From Candidatus Gracilibacteria bacterium (GTDB lineage: Bacteria > Patescibacteriota > Gracilibacteria > UBA1369 > UBA12473): a DNA stretch of 64,000 bases. The position numbers and the translations under genes are program-made. The notes beneath the pieces were generated by a model, which was not told the DNA's origin, searched no databases, and saw only the letters and a program-made list of their open reading frames with translations. The stretch covers positions 248,001 to 312,000 of the forward strand of contig JBAZZS010000002.1 of assembly GCA_041658685.1 (NCBI GenBank), given 5' to 3'. How positions within the stretch are numbered: position 1 is the stretch's first letter; every line of letters begins with the position of its first letter. Below, one piece after another: positions 9,622 through 18,466 of the stretch.

Positions 9622-10242
9622 ATGAATTCCATCCCCAAACCCATTCAAGACTTGATCCAAGCCTTTTCTCGACTGCCGGGCATTGGCCCCAAGACCGCGC
9701 AACGATTGGCAATGCATCTTTTAACCGCATCGGATGCGGTGGCCCGAGATCTTTCAAATGCATTAAAAGATTTAAAAACGTCCACCACGTTTTGTTCCAC
9801 GTGTTTTCATTTGACTACGGAAAATCCGTGCTCCATTTGTTCGGATTCGTATCGCGACACATCGCTGTTGTGTGTGGTTGAAGAGCCGGTGGATCTTATT
9901 TCGATCGAAAAAGCCGGGAGTTACAAAGGGCTTTATCACGTGCTCCACGGGCATCTTTCTCCTATCGATGGCATTGGCCCGCAAAATCTAAAAATTCATG
10001 AACTTCTTTCACGACTCCAACCTTCAAATGGTTCGCAAAAAGCCACAATGATTCGTGAAGTGATTTTGGCCACCAACCCCACGATGGAAGGCGAATCCAC
10101 GGCGCATTATTTACTGAGTCAAATTAAGCCGCTCGGGATCAAAGTTACTCGAATTGCGCGGGGACTTCCGTCCGGAGCGAACATTGAATATGCGGATGAC
10201 GTTACTCTGACTCAGGCGATGGAGGGGAGAAAAGAATTCTAA
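9622..10242 (+). CDS. recR: Recombination protein RecR
   Basis: 206 aa from the ATG at 9622. A TTG at 9604 would add six residues and overlap folE, but the family N terminus fits the ATG (IPKPIQDLIQAFSRLPGIG). Order: helix-hairpin-helix (LPGIGPKTAQRLAMHLL), C4 zinc finger (C58, C61, C70, C73), Toprim domain (LLCVVEEPVDL), C-terminal Walker-B-like part. Acts with RecO (and RecF) to load RecA on gapped DNA. The TAA stop is the first part of the inverted repeat of the palindromic element that follows. Confidence 0.95.
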   Translation: MNSIPKPIQDLIQAFSRLPGIGPKTAQRLAMHLLTASDAVARDLSNALKDLKTSTTFCSTCFHLTTENPCSICSDSYRDTSLLCVVEEPVDLISIEKAGSYKGLYHVLHGHLSPIDGIGPQNLKIHELLSRLQPSNGSQKATMIREVILATNPTMEGESTAHYLLSQIKPLGIKVTRIARGLPSGANIEYADDVTLTQAMEGRKEF

Positions 10243-10439
10243 AAACAAGCGGTCAGGAAGAATTTTTGTTCGCCAGACACGAACGAAGTGAGTGTCCTTA
10301 AGAAAAATGCTCCATTTTCAGCTATATATTGAATTTTCAATAATTCGCTGATATTCAATGATCTTCTCAAGCGCATTCCGCTGTGCTCCATGCGTATCCT
10401 TAAAAATGCTTACAAAAATTTCCCTTTCCCGCTTGTTTT
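10242..10439. repeat. Palindromic intergenic element, long form (copy R1)
   Basis: 198 bp bounded by a perfect 11-bp inverted repeat (AAAACAAGCGG at 10242-10252, CCGCTTGTTTT at 10429-10439), followed inwards by imperfect arms containing GAATTTTTGT and ACAAAAATTT. It is near-identical over its length to the element at 60709-60905 and shares its ends with three shorter copies. It contains a 24-bp hairpin sequence (10274-10297) also found at 60740 and, inverted, at 63054. No frame is protein-like. Confidence 0.9.
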
Positions 10440-10453
10440 AAAATATTTTAACT

Positions 10454-11602
10454 TTAAGCAATCATTGATGTTTTTAAAATCGCCGCCTTTGCTTCTTGAT
10501 TTTTTTTGAGGCGCTCAAAAACGCTCATTTCCTCTTTTTCAACATCGTATTCTTCATCGGTAAAAAGTAAATGAATAGCCTTTTTCACGCGTTGAATTTT
10601 TTTATTATCCATGGCTTTTGCTCGAAATAGTTTCACCACATTATTGTCCGGATCTCGTTTCGCCAACCGATCGCAAATTTCAATCACTTCTTTATATTTT
10701 CCTTCATTCATCCACATGCCCATAAGTTCAACTACCACGTTTTCTTCGGCTTTTCCAATCGTGGAAGGACGCGCATTTTCTTCATCCGTGAAGACCAAAT
10801 AAGTGGTGCGTTTTTTACTTAAATAAATCACCAAAATAAACCCGAAAATCACGATCATGGCCGCGTCAGCCATCTTATTCATTTGTAAAGAAAAATTGAA
10901 TAAAGCATGTAGCCCCATTCCCAAAAACAACCCTTGAAATATTTTTTGTAAATTAAACATGTTTTTATTTTGCAAATTAAAATGACGTTGGGCCCATCCT
11001 AAAACCGGATGCTTTTTCCCGGACCAATGGTCCAACTCTAAAACCGGATTTCCAAATTTCCCAATCGCGTAATAATAACCGACAATCCCGGAAAACAGCA
11101 TGTGCCCGGCCGTCGTGTACGTGGAACGAAAAATCACGGCCGCAAAAAGATCCTTCAATTGCCCCATGTGCGCAACGCTGTAAAAATACAAAATATTTTC
11201 GGTAAAAGCGAACCCTAGCGCAATGACAAAAATATAACGCATGGCATCATTCACGGATTTAATTTCCACTTTGGCCCAATGCAAATGGCGTAACATATTG
11301 AACTTGGTAACTTCTTCAAAGGCTCCGATCGCGACGTACGTGAAAAGAAAACCCAGATTGACGCTGGTCACACTTTGCTGCGCCAGGGCGTACACATCGA
11401 ATTGGGGATAAAGGATCCAGAGGTATTGAATGGCAAGAATCGGTATTACGGAAAAAACGCCAAAGAAAAATACTTTTACAAGATTTTTCTGAGTGGCTCT
11501 ATTTTTCCCGAACATTAATTTCATCCAGATGAGTACCGGGAGAAACGCCAACAAAATGGCGACGACAAGTTGTGGGATGGATAAAGCGCTGAAATCCGGC
11601 AT
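10454..11602 (-). CDS. PrsW-family intramembrane protease with C-terminal TPR-like extension
   Basis: 382 aa. About eight hydrophobic segments fill residues 1-265. PrsW signatures are visible: GAFEEVTKF (E96, E97), GFAFTENILYF, TAGHMLFSG (H167) and GLHALFNFS (H232). These are the putative metal or active-site positions of the CPBP/PrsW superfamily, whose Bacillus member cleaves an anti-sigma factor. Residues 290-382 are soluble and resemble a TPR pair (YKEVIEICDRLAKRDPDNNVVKLFRAKAM). The substrate is unknown; no anti-sigma factor is recognisable nearby. Confidence 0.8.
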   Translation of the reverse strand: MPDFSALSIPQLVVAILLAFLPVLIWMKLMFGKNRATQKNLVKVFFFGVFSVIPILAIQYLWILYPQFDVYALAQQSVTSVNLGFLFTYVAIGAFEEVTKFNMLRHLHWAKVEIKSVNDAMRYIFVIALGFAFTENILYFYSVAHMGQLKDLFAAVIFRSTYTTAGHMLFSGIVGYYYAIGKFGNPVLELDHWSGKKHPVLGWAQRHFNLQNKNMFNLQKIFQGLFLGMGLHALFNFSLQMNKMADAAMIVIFGFILVIYLSKKRTTYLVFTDEENARPSTIGKAEENVVVELMGMWMNEGKYKEVIEICDRLAKRDPDNNVVKLFRAKAMDNKKIQRVKKAIHLLFTDEEYDVEKEEMSVFERLKKNQEAKAAILKTSMIA

Positions 11603-11729
11603 GGGAGTTTATTTTTGTTTTTGAAACTAACACATTGACAAACTGTCGTAATTTATTGTATCATATCCTAATGCGATTTGCAATTTGTTCATTCTGACAC
11701 TTTTCATTTTCATCCTTTAACCAAATAAA

Positions 11730-13256
11730 ATGAAAAATAAAAAAGTTTGGATTGCTGTGGGCGTGCTTTCCCTCGCGCTCGGGGTTGGGTTGTATTCCTC
11801 GGGAACTATTTTCCAAGGCGCGTTTAAGCCCCTCCCTGCTTCTGATCGTGACGGCGATGGAATTCGTGGTTCTGCGGATCTTTGCCCTCTCCAAAACGCC
11901 ACGGGGTATGATCTCAATCTCGATGGTTGCATCGATGACACGGATGGAGATTCCATTAAAGACAACGTTGACCTCTGCCCCACCGTTGCGGCTGTATCAG
12001 GTTATGACTTAGATAGTGATGGCTGCACCGATGATACCGATGGCGACACCATTACTGATGATCTTGATGCTTGCCCCACCGAAGATGCCACCGGGCATGA
12101 CGCGGATAGTGATGGGTGTATTGACACTGACACTACTGCGCCTCTTGGCACCATCACGGTATCCCTTTCCGATGATCCTATTTTGGATGGAGTGGCTATT
12201 GCCGGAGACGATTCTTCTTCCGGTCCGCTTCTTGTCGCCCGATACAAAGTGTATGCCTCAGGCGAAGATTTTACGGTAACGGGGATGCAATTTGAAAATG
12301 ATTCCGACGACACCAACTCTTATGAAGATGATGACGCCATCAATACGGTTATTTTGACGTATCCAACCTCACTGGATGCACCTACGGTTTTGGATGGACG
12401 CGCTTCGACAATTTTGATCGCAGGGAAAGCCACTTTTACCGGATTGAATATGGCGGTTCCCGAATCTATGAGTGGAGATGAAAATGCCATTGAGGTGGAA
12501 GTGTATGTCACAACCAATGAAATCACGACAGGTGGCGCTTTTTCATCCGGGACTCAAATTGAAATGGACTTCGATGCAAGGGATGAGTTTTATGCTATTG
12601 GATTAACCTCCGGAGCCACAGTTACGGAATCTTCTTCTTATTTTGGAACCACAAGAGACGTGGATGCCAATGAAATTGCGCTTTATAAGGCATTGCCCAG
12701 TTTTGCCATTGATGATTCGACCACTTCTCCATGCTCTGGAACTTTAATCGAAAGCTCCACAACGAATGTTTATTGTTTCGGGGTTACCGCCAACGGCGGA
12801 GCAATTGCTCTTTATGAACTCAACTTCACGGCTGTCCCTAATCTTTTGAATACCGGAATGTCTGTTGGTCAACTCGCCTACATGAATGGTTGGACGATCA
12901 CGGAATACGATTCTTCCGGTTTGATTGGTTCGTCACTCGGGAATGGAACATGGAATTCCCTTGATCATGGAGTAACCATCACTTTCACCAGTGAAGAAGT
13001 GATAGCTGAAGGCACCACCTCTTACTATGTTGTACAAGCTCCAATAACCTATACGGATAGCACCGACACTTCCAGCTTAAGTGTGTATCTCAATCAAGAC
13101 ATCATTTATTACGGCAGTACCTCCGCGACTAGGGTCTATGAAAACATTGTTTGGTCTGATCGCTCAGCTTCAGGCCACTCCACGTCCACCTCAGACTGGA
13201 CCAATGGGTATAAACTTGATGGATTGCCTACAGCTACATTGATATCCGAAGAATAA
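11730..13256 (+). CDS. Secreted/surface protein with thrombospondin type 3 repeats
   Basis: 508 aa. A signal or anchor segment lies at 5-25 (VWIAVGVLSLALGVGLYSSG). Residues 37-135 hold three calcium-binding TSP3-like repeats (DRDGDGI..ADLCP, DTDGDSIKDNVDLCP, DTDGDTITDDLDACP). The rest is Thr/Ser/Asp-rich and likely beta-sandwich, with few Cys. Such proteins are common on the surface of CPR cells, but the role here (adhesion or S-layer-associated) is inferred. Transcription ends at a hairpin at 13278. Confidence 0.75.
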   Translation: MKNKKVWIAVGVLSLALGVGLYSSGTIFQGAFKPLPASDRDGDGIRGSADLCPLQNATGYDLNLDGCIDDTDGDSIKDNVDLCPTVAAVSGYDLDSDGCTDDTDGDTITDDLDACPTEDATGHDADSDGCIDTDTTAPLGTITVSLSDDPILDGVAIAGDDSSSGPLLVARYKVYASGEDFTVTGMQFENDSDDTNSYEDDDAINTVILTYPTSLDAPTVLDGRASTILIAGKATFTGLNMAVPESMSGDENAIEVEVYVTTNEITTGGAFSSGTQIEMDFDARDEFYAIGLTSGATVTESSSYFGTTRDVDANEIALYKALPSFAIDDSTTSPCSGTLIESSTTNVYCFGVTANGGAIALYELNFTAVPNLLNTGMSVGQLAYMNGWTITEYDSSGLIGSSLGNGTWNSLDHGVTITFTSEEVIAEGTTSYYVVQAPITYTDSTDTSSLSVYLNQDIIYYGSTSATRVYENIVWSDRSASGHSTSTSDWTNGYKLDGLPTATLISEE

Positions 13257-13277
13257 TTAAAAAATCATTTTAATTTT

Positions 13278-13311
13278 AAAAGGGGCCCCAACAACCACAG
13301 GGCCTCTTTTT
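13278..13311. terminator. Terminator between convergent genes
   Basis: AAAAGGGGCCC pairs with GGGCCTCTTTT through one G-U, with a T tail on the plus strand. It serves the TSP3 protein gene and overlaps the stop codon of ispE on the other strand. Confidence 0.8.
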
Positions 13312-14098
13312 AATTCCCTTTAATCTCAAATAAACACCCTCCCGACCCGCTCAAATGTGCGTTGGGGTATTGTTTTTTGATTTCGGGATTTTGAGTGAAA
13401 AACTGAGATTCAAAGTCGTTATGAAGGAGAGAATTTAAAATTTTTGAATCTAGCGGTGAAGATTTATTTTTTAAAATTTCTAAAAGTATTTCTGTGTCTG
13501 ATGTGCGTTTTCCACATTCGTTTAAATCGAGAAATTCGTACGCGTCTTTTGTGAGAACCGGAATGTGGGTTTGGATGATTTCGATGGTAAAATTTTTGAG
13601 TACTGGAAGGGGAGTGATTTGTTCGCCGTAATGTGAACCCAGGGCAAGACCGCCATGAATGAAAAAAGGGACATCCATGCCGATTTGGGCTGCGATTTCT
13701 AAAAGCTCTTTCGTAGATAATTGCAAATCCCATAATTTATTTAAGGCTTTGAGGGTGGTCGCGGCATTGGAAGAGGCGCCGCCGAGGCCGCCGCCGGGGG
13801 GAATATTTTTAATGAGTTTTATGGTGAAACCCTGAAAATTTTCTGCGTCTTTTTTTACATGCGCGAGCAAGGCTTCGATGGCGCTCATGATTAAATTTTC
13901 CGATCCGATTGGAACTTCTTTTTTATCACATTGAATGGTTATTCCCGGTTCTTTTGACTTCTCGAAAATTAGCTCATCCGCCAAAGATGGCACTTCCGCA
14001 AAAATCGTTTGAATGCGATGATAGCCCGAAGGATCCCGCCCTAAAACATCAAGGGTAAGGTTTACTTTAGCCGGGGATTTTAGCGTGAATGGGAGCAT
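13310..14098 (-). CDS. ispE: 4-diphosphocytidyl-2-C-methyl-D-erythritol kinase
   Basis: 262 aa GHMP kinase of the MEP isoprenoid pathway; phosphorylates the 2-OH of CDP-ME. K11 (SPAKVNLTL), the ATP loop GGGLGGASSNA at 102-112 and catalytic D142 (GMDVPFF) are all present. It lies 6 bp downstream of ispDF on the same strand, so the enzymes for three of the pathway's steps are co-transcribed. Confidence 0.95.
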   Translation of the reverse strand: MLPFTLKSPAKVNLTLDVLGRDPSGYHRIQTIFAEVPSLADELIFEKSKEPGITIQCDKKEVPIGSENLIMSAIEALLAHVKKDAENFQGFTIKLIKNIPPGGGLGGASSNAATTLKALNKLWDLQLSTKELLEIAAQIGMDVPFFIHGGLALGSHYGEQITPLPVLKNFTIEIIQTHIPVLTKDAYEFLDLNECGKRTSDTEILLEILKNKSSPLDSKILNSLLHNDFESQFFTQNPEIKKQYPNAHLSGSGGCLFEIKGN

Positions 14099-14104
14099 GA
14101 AATT

Positions 14105-15277
14105 TTAAATGATGAATTTTAAAGTCACCACTGCAAAGCATTGCAATCCTTCGCCTCGTCCAAAGGGCGTCAAATCCTCTCCGCTGGTTGCCGTGATGCC
14201 GATTTGGCCCTCGGTAAGCCCTAATATCGTTGCCATACTTTTTTTAAGCCGCGGGGTCAGTAGGTCGATCTTTGGCCTTTTCCCTTCCAACTGAAAGCCG
14301 ACATGATGAATTTTAAATCCTTTTTCATTCATTTTCTTTAAAATTTTATCCAAATATTTTCGACTGTTTTTCACTCCTTTTTTAAGGCACATTGGATCTG
14401 CAATTTTCCCCAGAGAATAGCCCTCACCGAGCGCTTGTAATAACGCATTGCACAAGGCGTGGATCATCACGTCTCCGTCCGAATTTGCGATCATTTTGGG
14501 TTCTTTTTTCAAGAAAACTCCACCCAATGTCAGCCCCTTTTTTGTTAAAGAAAATCGATGACTGTCTTGCCCAATTCCGGTGCGTTGAGTTCCTCCTTCG
14601 ATTAAAAATCGCGCTAAATCCAAATCTCGTTGCGTTGTGATTTTAAAATTATACGGGCTCGCAAGAATCCACTTTGGCTGAAGCCTCAATTGCTCCACCA
14701 AACTCATTTCATCCGTGCCTTTTAGGCGTTTTTTAAGCGCTTTTTTATACAAATCGACAGTCATGGCTTGAGGCGTTTCCGCTTGCCCCATGGTCTCGCG
14801 ATTCACGGTTTTTTCAATAAAACCGTTGTGAAGTTTTTTCAATGTTGCGGTGGCCGGATGGCCCACGCATGCGGCTCCATATTTTTGACTCGCGCGGAGG
14901 ACTTCCGTGATTTCTTTTTGTGTGACCAATGGATTCGCGGCGTTGTGAAAAAGGACAATATCGTTGGGTTGTAAATTTTTTAATTTTTTAAATCCTTGAA
15001 TTGCACTTTCTTGCCGAGTCCCACCTCCCATCGCCACAATAACCTTGCCTATTTTATGATCCTTGAGCCATTTTTTAGCCTTATCATTATCTTCTCGACG
15101 CACCACCAACACCACTTGCTCGACCTGCGGATGACTTAAGAAAACATTCAATGAATACGCGAAAACCGGTTGGCCCCCTATCTTTTCCCACTGTTTTGAA
15201 ACACCAGCGGTTCGCACACTTTTTCCGGCCGCCAACAGAACAACTCTACCTATTGACTTTTTTATATTTTCATTCAT
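14105..15277 (-). CDS. ispDF: Bifunctional IspD-IspF (CDP-ME synthase / MECDP synthase)
   Basis: 390 aa fusion. Residues 1-230 are IspD (cytidylyltransferase; LLAAGKSVRTAGVSKQW); residues 232-390 are IspF (GIGQDSH with zinc ligands D238 and H240, and SDGDVMIHA with H272). Fusions are known from alpha- and epsilon-proteobacteria. Oddities: the IspD motif usually written HDAARP reads HNAANP (residues 111-116), losing the Asp that contacts metal and CTP; and IspF has CNALLQA where DALLGA is usual. The IspF catalytic end (ITATSGEDLTPFGRGEG) is otherwise normal. Confidence 0.93.
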   Translation of the reverse strand: MNENIKKSIGRVVLLAAGKSVRTAGVSKQWEKIGGQPVFAYSLNVFLSHPQVEQVVLVVRREDNDKAKKWLKDHKIGKVIVAMGGGTRQESAIQGFKKLKNLQPNDIVLFHNAANPLVTQKEITEVLRASQKYGAACVGHPATATLKKLHNGFIEKTVNRETMGQAETPQAMTVDLYKKALKKRLKGTDEMSLVEQLRLQPKWILASPYNFKITTQRDLDLARFLIEGGTQRTGIGQDSHRFSLTKKGLTLGGVFLKKEPKMIANSDGDVMIHALCNALLQALGEGYSLGKIADPMCLKKGVKNSRKYLDKILKKMNEKGFKIHHVGFQLEGKRPKIDLLTPRLKKSMATILGLTEGQIGITATSGEDLTPFGRGEGLQCFAVVTLKFII

Positions 15278-15342
15278 AATTCCAATTTCTTAAGAAAGAG
15301 CCCCGTTATTATAGATCGATCTTACTTTTTAAAGAAATTTTT

Positions 15343-15882
15343 ATGGCAGAAACCGCTGAAGAACTTCACTTGTTCGCGGTTGATGATGAAACTCCAAATC
15401 GTATAATGGCTTCTCGCGTTGCAACAAGCGCTCAGTTTATCCCTCATATTTGCCCGGACGGAACCGAATTCATGGCAGCCATTCAAGCCCATTTATCTCA
15501 GTCTCAACAACCTCCCCGCGGAATTGCATTGCTGGATGGGATGGTTGCTCCCGGCTCACACGGGGTAGAGCTGGTGCAAACATTAGATGAAGCCGGATAC
15601 CTTGTGCGAAGAAACCAAATCTTAGAGAGAGGCCAGGTTGATCGTGCTTTCCTTCTTGCCTTTCTTTACTCCGGAGGGATTGATTCTACCATGACATCCC
15701 TTCTCCAAAAGCAACTCAATGGTAGATTATGGACTGGGCTTATGCTGAAACCGACTATGCTTAATAAAGTGTTTCCTTATCTTAAAGTCCTTGTTTTAAA
15801 CAATGACCCGGCTGCGGTGCAGGCTGCATTGGAGTATTTCGACACAAAAACACAAGCATTTTTAGACACCATTGATCAGTAG
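15343..15882 (+). CDS. Stand-alone divergent receiver-domain protein
   Basis: 179 aa. The layout fits a response-regulator receiver: acidic pair D14-D15 after a beta strand (LHLFAVDDE), phospho-acceptor candidate D65 (IALLDGMVAPGSHG), Ser110 in the Thr/Ser position (LLAFLYSGG), and the K136-P137 pair (GLMLKPTML). An insertion of about 20 residues separates D65 from the switch Ser. There is no output domain and no histidine kinase nearby. A CheY/Spo0F-like or degenerate regulatory role is possible. Confidence 0.6.
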   Translation: MAETAEELHLFAVDDETPNRIMASRVATSAQFIPHICPDGTEFMAAIQAHLSQSQQPPRGIALLDGMVAPGSHGVELVQTLDEAGYLVRRNQILERGQVDRAFLLAFLYSGGIDSTMTSLLQKQLNGRLWTGLMLKPTMLNKVFPYLKVLVLNNDPAAVQAALEYFDTKTQAFLDTIDQ

Positions 15883-15887
15883 TCTTT

Positions 15888-17552
15888 TTAATACACGCTC
15901 TTTAAATAACATTTTTCGCAATAGACTTTTGCCGGAGACTCGGGCGGATAAGAAGTTAAAATAGCCTCATGGCAAGCGTCGCACAATCGGCTCCACAAGC
16001 GTCGCGGGTTGCGTTGCGCAATGCGCTCGAGGTGCCGTTGATCCGGATGTTTGCGCGGGATCGGGAGATTTATGCGACGATAAAAGTCCAATTCCTGCGG
16101 GATGATTCGATAATTACGCCCTGTTTTTTTACACGCCAAAATTTCGTAACAAATGCTGTCCGGCACGTCTTTTATATTTTGTGGAAGGGTCACGGATTGA
16201 GGTTGAAATTCCTTTTGATCCTCTTCTTTCCAACACCATTGTTTTTCTTTTACTTGTTCGCGAGTGAGTGGAAAATATTCCTGGGCCACGGTCTCGTTGT
16301 ACGCAAATGGGCTGATGGAAATGGGAAAAAACTCACCCCATTCTTTTGTCTTTTGCATGTGCGCAATCAGGAGTGGCACTAACTCTTCATATTCCACTTT
16401 TGTGTATTGTTTATTAAAAATACAATACTTGCGATTCCTCAAATTCGTACACCCGAAAAGCGATTCGCAATTCACACAATAATCGGAATAAAAAGTCTCA
16501 TTGGTATGACGGCAAAACAATGAAAAAAAGGTCCGCTTGGTGCTGTACATTCCCAGGTATTCGTAACACAACTCGTTTTCTTCCGTATAATTGTTGTCGT
16601 AACAATCCTTGAGGTCCACCACTTGAGCACAGTAGGCACAATCCTCGCATCGGTCTGCGAAAAACGACTCGTGCGTGTTTTTGGAATTAAACACATGACT
16701 GCCGCTCACATTTTCCGAATGCGTGGCCAATAGGGCGCGATGAGGCATTATTTTTTTGAGTTTTTCAAGTCCCTCTTTCATTTTTTTATGGTGGTCGGGG
16801 TTGCATAAATCGATGGCCTTTTTTCGCTTAAAATATTCTCCTTTAGTCAATTGTTTATTGAACAAACAATATTCTTTTTTTCGAAGCCCCATGCACCCAA
16901 TGCACTCCGAACATCCCTGTAAATCAAAGCAATACAAAAGATCGTGGCTGTTGTTGCAGTCCTGACAATACATGCCTTGATACAATTTTCGGCAATCCAT
17001 GCATTCGTAACATAATTCACAGTCGCGCAGAACCAAAGTGTCTACGCAATTTTTGGAATAATACGGCGATCCATAATAACAATCCTCCGAGTAAACTGAC
17101 CCAAAAATAAGGTAACTATTTTTTGTGTCTCCGGTGAAATTGCAATAATCACTGTTCACATTATTCACGTTGAGCAATGCAATCCGTGGCACGACCCGAA
17201 TCAAGTCACTCAACTGATCGAAAAAAGGGCGATTCCAATCGATGGACCGACCATAATCAATGCCATCCCAGTTGCTTTGCCACCACACATCCTGCGCATA
17301 AATTTTATAAGGACTTCCCGGGGGATACATGGAAATAATTTCTTTACCGCTGCCATTGCATTTGTTTTTATACAAATGGCGTTCGTTGCGAAAAGCGAAC
17401 CGGCGTTGCTGGCGACAGAGTGGGCAATGAGTGGGCTCCGGGATTGAAAAAGATTGCTTTCCGATTTTAAAAGCGATTTTTTCATAAAATTCCCGGTCTT
17501 GGTTCGAGACCTCAAACGGCTGTCGGCATTGGATACATTGTTTTTGACGCAT
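15888..17552 (-). CDS. Cysteine-rich multi-zinc-ribbon protein of unknown function
   Basis: 554 aa with close to 38 Cys. It opens with a C4 zinc ribbon (CIQC near 6-9, then HCPLC), and ends with another (LCDACHEA, YCEKC). In between, YC, DC, CxxC and GC pairs recur about every 8-15 residues along with many Tyr, Asn and Asp, including two parallel blocks (KKEYCLFNKQLTKGEY and NRKYCIFNKQYTKVEY) that show an internal duplication. No signal peptide or catalytic motif is visible. I recall similar proteins as uncharacterised CPR families but can name no function. It is divergent from a TrmB-type regulator, separated by 128 bp. Confidence 0.75.
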   Translation of the reverse strand: MRQKQCIQCRQPFEVSNQDREFYEKIAFKIGKQSFSIPEPTHCPLCRQQRRFAFRNERHLYKNKCNGSGKEIISMYPPGSPYKIYAQDVWWQSNWDGIDYGRSIDWNRPFFDQLSDLIRVVPRIALLNVNNVNSDYCNFTGDTKNSYLIFGSVYSEDCYYGSPYYSKNCVDTLVLRDCELCYECMDCRKLYQGMYCQDCNNSHDLLYCFDLQGCSECIGCMGLRKKEYCLFNKQLTKGEYFKRKKAIDLCNPDHHKKMKEGLEKLKKIMPHRALLATHSENVSGSHVFNSKNTHESFFADRCEDCAYCAQVVDLKDCYDNNYTEENELCYEYLGMYSTKRTFFSLFCRHTNETFYSDYCVNCESLFGCTNLRNRKYCIFNKQYTKVEYEELVPLLIAHMQKTKEWGEFFPISISPFAYNETVAQEYFPLTREQVKEKQWCWKEEDQKEFQPQSVTLPQNIKDVPDSICYEILACKKTGRNYRIIPQELDFYRRINLPIPRKHPDQRHLERIAQRNPRRLWSRLCDACHEAILTSYPPESPAKVYCEKCYLKSVY

Positions 17553-17621
17553 GATTGCAAAATTCTAAAAAGATGCCTCAAACGTAATTTATTGTTACAT
17601 TATTGTAAACATAAAAATCTT

Positions 17622-17680
17622 TTGTCTTGATTTTTTACCTTAAAAAGGCCTAAAATTACTGTGCATTATCTTGCACAACA
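17622..17680 (+). promoter_or_regulatory. Promoter and operator candidate of the TrmB-type regulator
   Basis: TTGATT (17627-17632), an 18-bp spacer and TAAAAT (17651-17656) form a promoter. A 6-bp inverted repeat TGTGCA (17660-17665) / TGCACA (17672-17677) covers the expected start of transcription, immediately before the ATG at 17681. A second imperfect palindrome (TGTTACA..TGTAAACA, 17593-17612) lies between the divergent genes. Both fit operator sites for the adjacent regulator (inference). Confidence 0.6.
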
Positions 17681-18457
17681 ATGCTCCAACAAACTCCTAT
17701 TACCGAATTTCTGGAAAAATTAGGCTTTGACGAAAAAGAAAGTCGAGTGCTTTTAAGCGTGATTCGTCTTGGCGCGCAACCTGCTTCCGTGATCGCCAAA
17801 CACTCCAAACAAGATCGCACCACCACGTATCGTATTTTAAAAATGCTTTGCCAAAAAAAGATCCTGGCGCAATCCAATCATCACGGAGTCACGGTTTTTT
17901 ATCTTGAAAAATTGTCCGATATTTCCCGCTACATTGAACAGCAAAAACAAAAACTCGAAACCCTTCGTAAGGAATTTGAGGTGCTTTCTCCCGACCTTTC
18001 AGCCTTACGTTCCAGTGTTCAAGAACTCCCCCGAATCCAAATTTACGAAGGGTATGATCGACTTGAAGCGTTTTATCGCGACATCATTGATCGCACCTTG
18101 GAACAGGGACTCCTGTTGATCCGCATTTTGGGTTCCAACACCTTCAGTCAACAGCTTGAACGCAAAGATTTGGGAGACATCATCAAAACGTTTGAAAAAG
18201 ACATGAAACAACACGCGATCGAGTCCGATATTTTAATCGCGCAAGGAAATCTCACTCGGGAATGGCTCACTCAATTGCCGTCGTTTAAAGCCATGGCGGA
18301 TTTACCTGCGGCCGGAGGTGCAACGAATGTGATTTTAGTGGGAGAGAGTGTTTTCATGGTTTCGTTCCGTGATTTTCCGGTGGGAATCCGCATCGATCAT
18401 CCGGACATTGCGCAGACCATGCACTTTTTGTTTGATATGGGACGGAAAAAAATTTAA
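17681..18457 (+). CDS. TrmB-family transcriptional regulator
   Basis: 258 aa. Residues 1-75 form a winged helix (FLEKLGFDEKESRVLLSVIRLGAQPASVIAK, TTTYRILKMLCQKKILAQ), typical of TrmB. A coiled coil spans 80-110, followed by a PLD-like C-terminal effector domain that is common in TrmB-like proteins of CPR bacteria (VILVGESVFMVSF). It probably regulates itself and the divergent Cys-rich gene, given the palindromes in the shared 128-bp region. The ligand is unknown. Confidence 0.75.
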   Translation: MLQQTPITEFLEKLGFDEKESRVLLSVIRLGAQPASVIAKHSKQDRTTTYRILKMLCQKKILAQSNHHGVTVFYLEKLSDISRYIEQQKQKLETLRKEFEVLSPDLSALRSSVQELPRIQIYEGYDRLEAFYRDIIDRTLEQGLLLIRILGSNTFSQQLERKDLGDIIKTFEKDMKQHAIESDILIAQGNLTREWLTQLPSFKAMADLPAAGGATNVILVGESVFMVSFRDFPVGIRIDHPDIAQTMHFLFDMGRKKI

Positions 18458-18466
18458 AAACCATCT

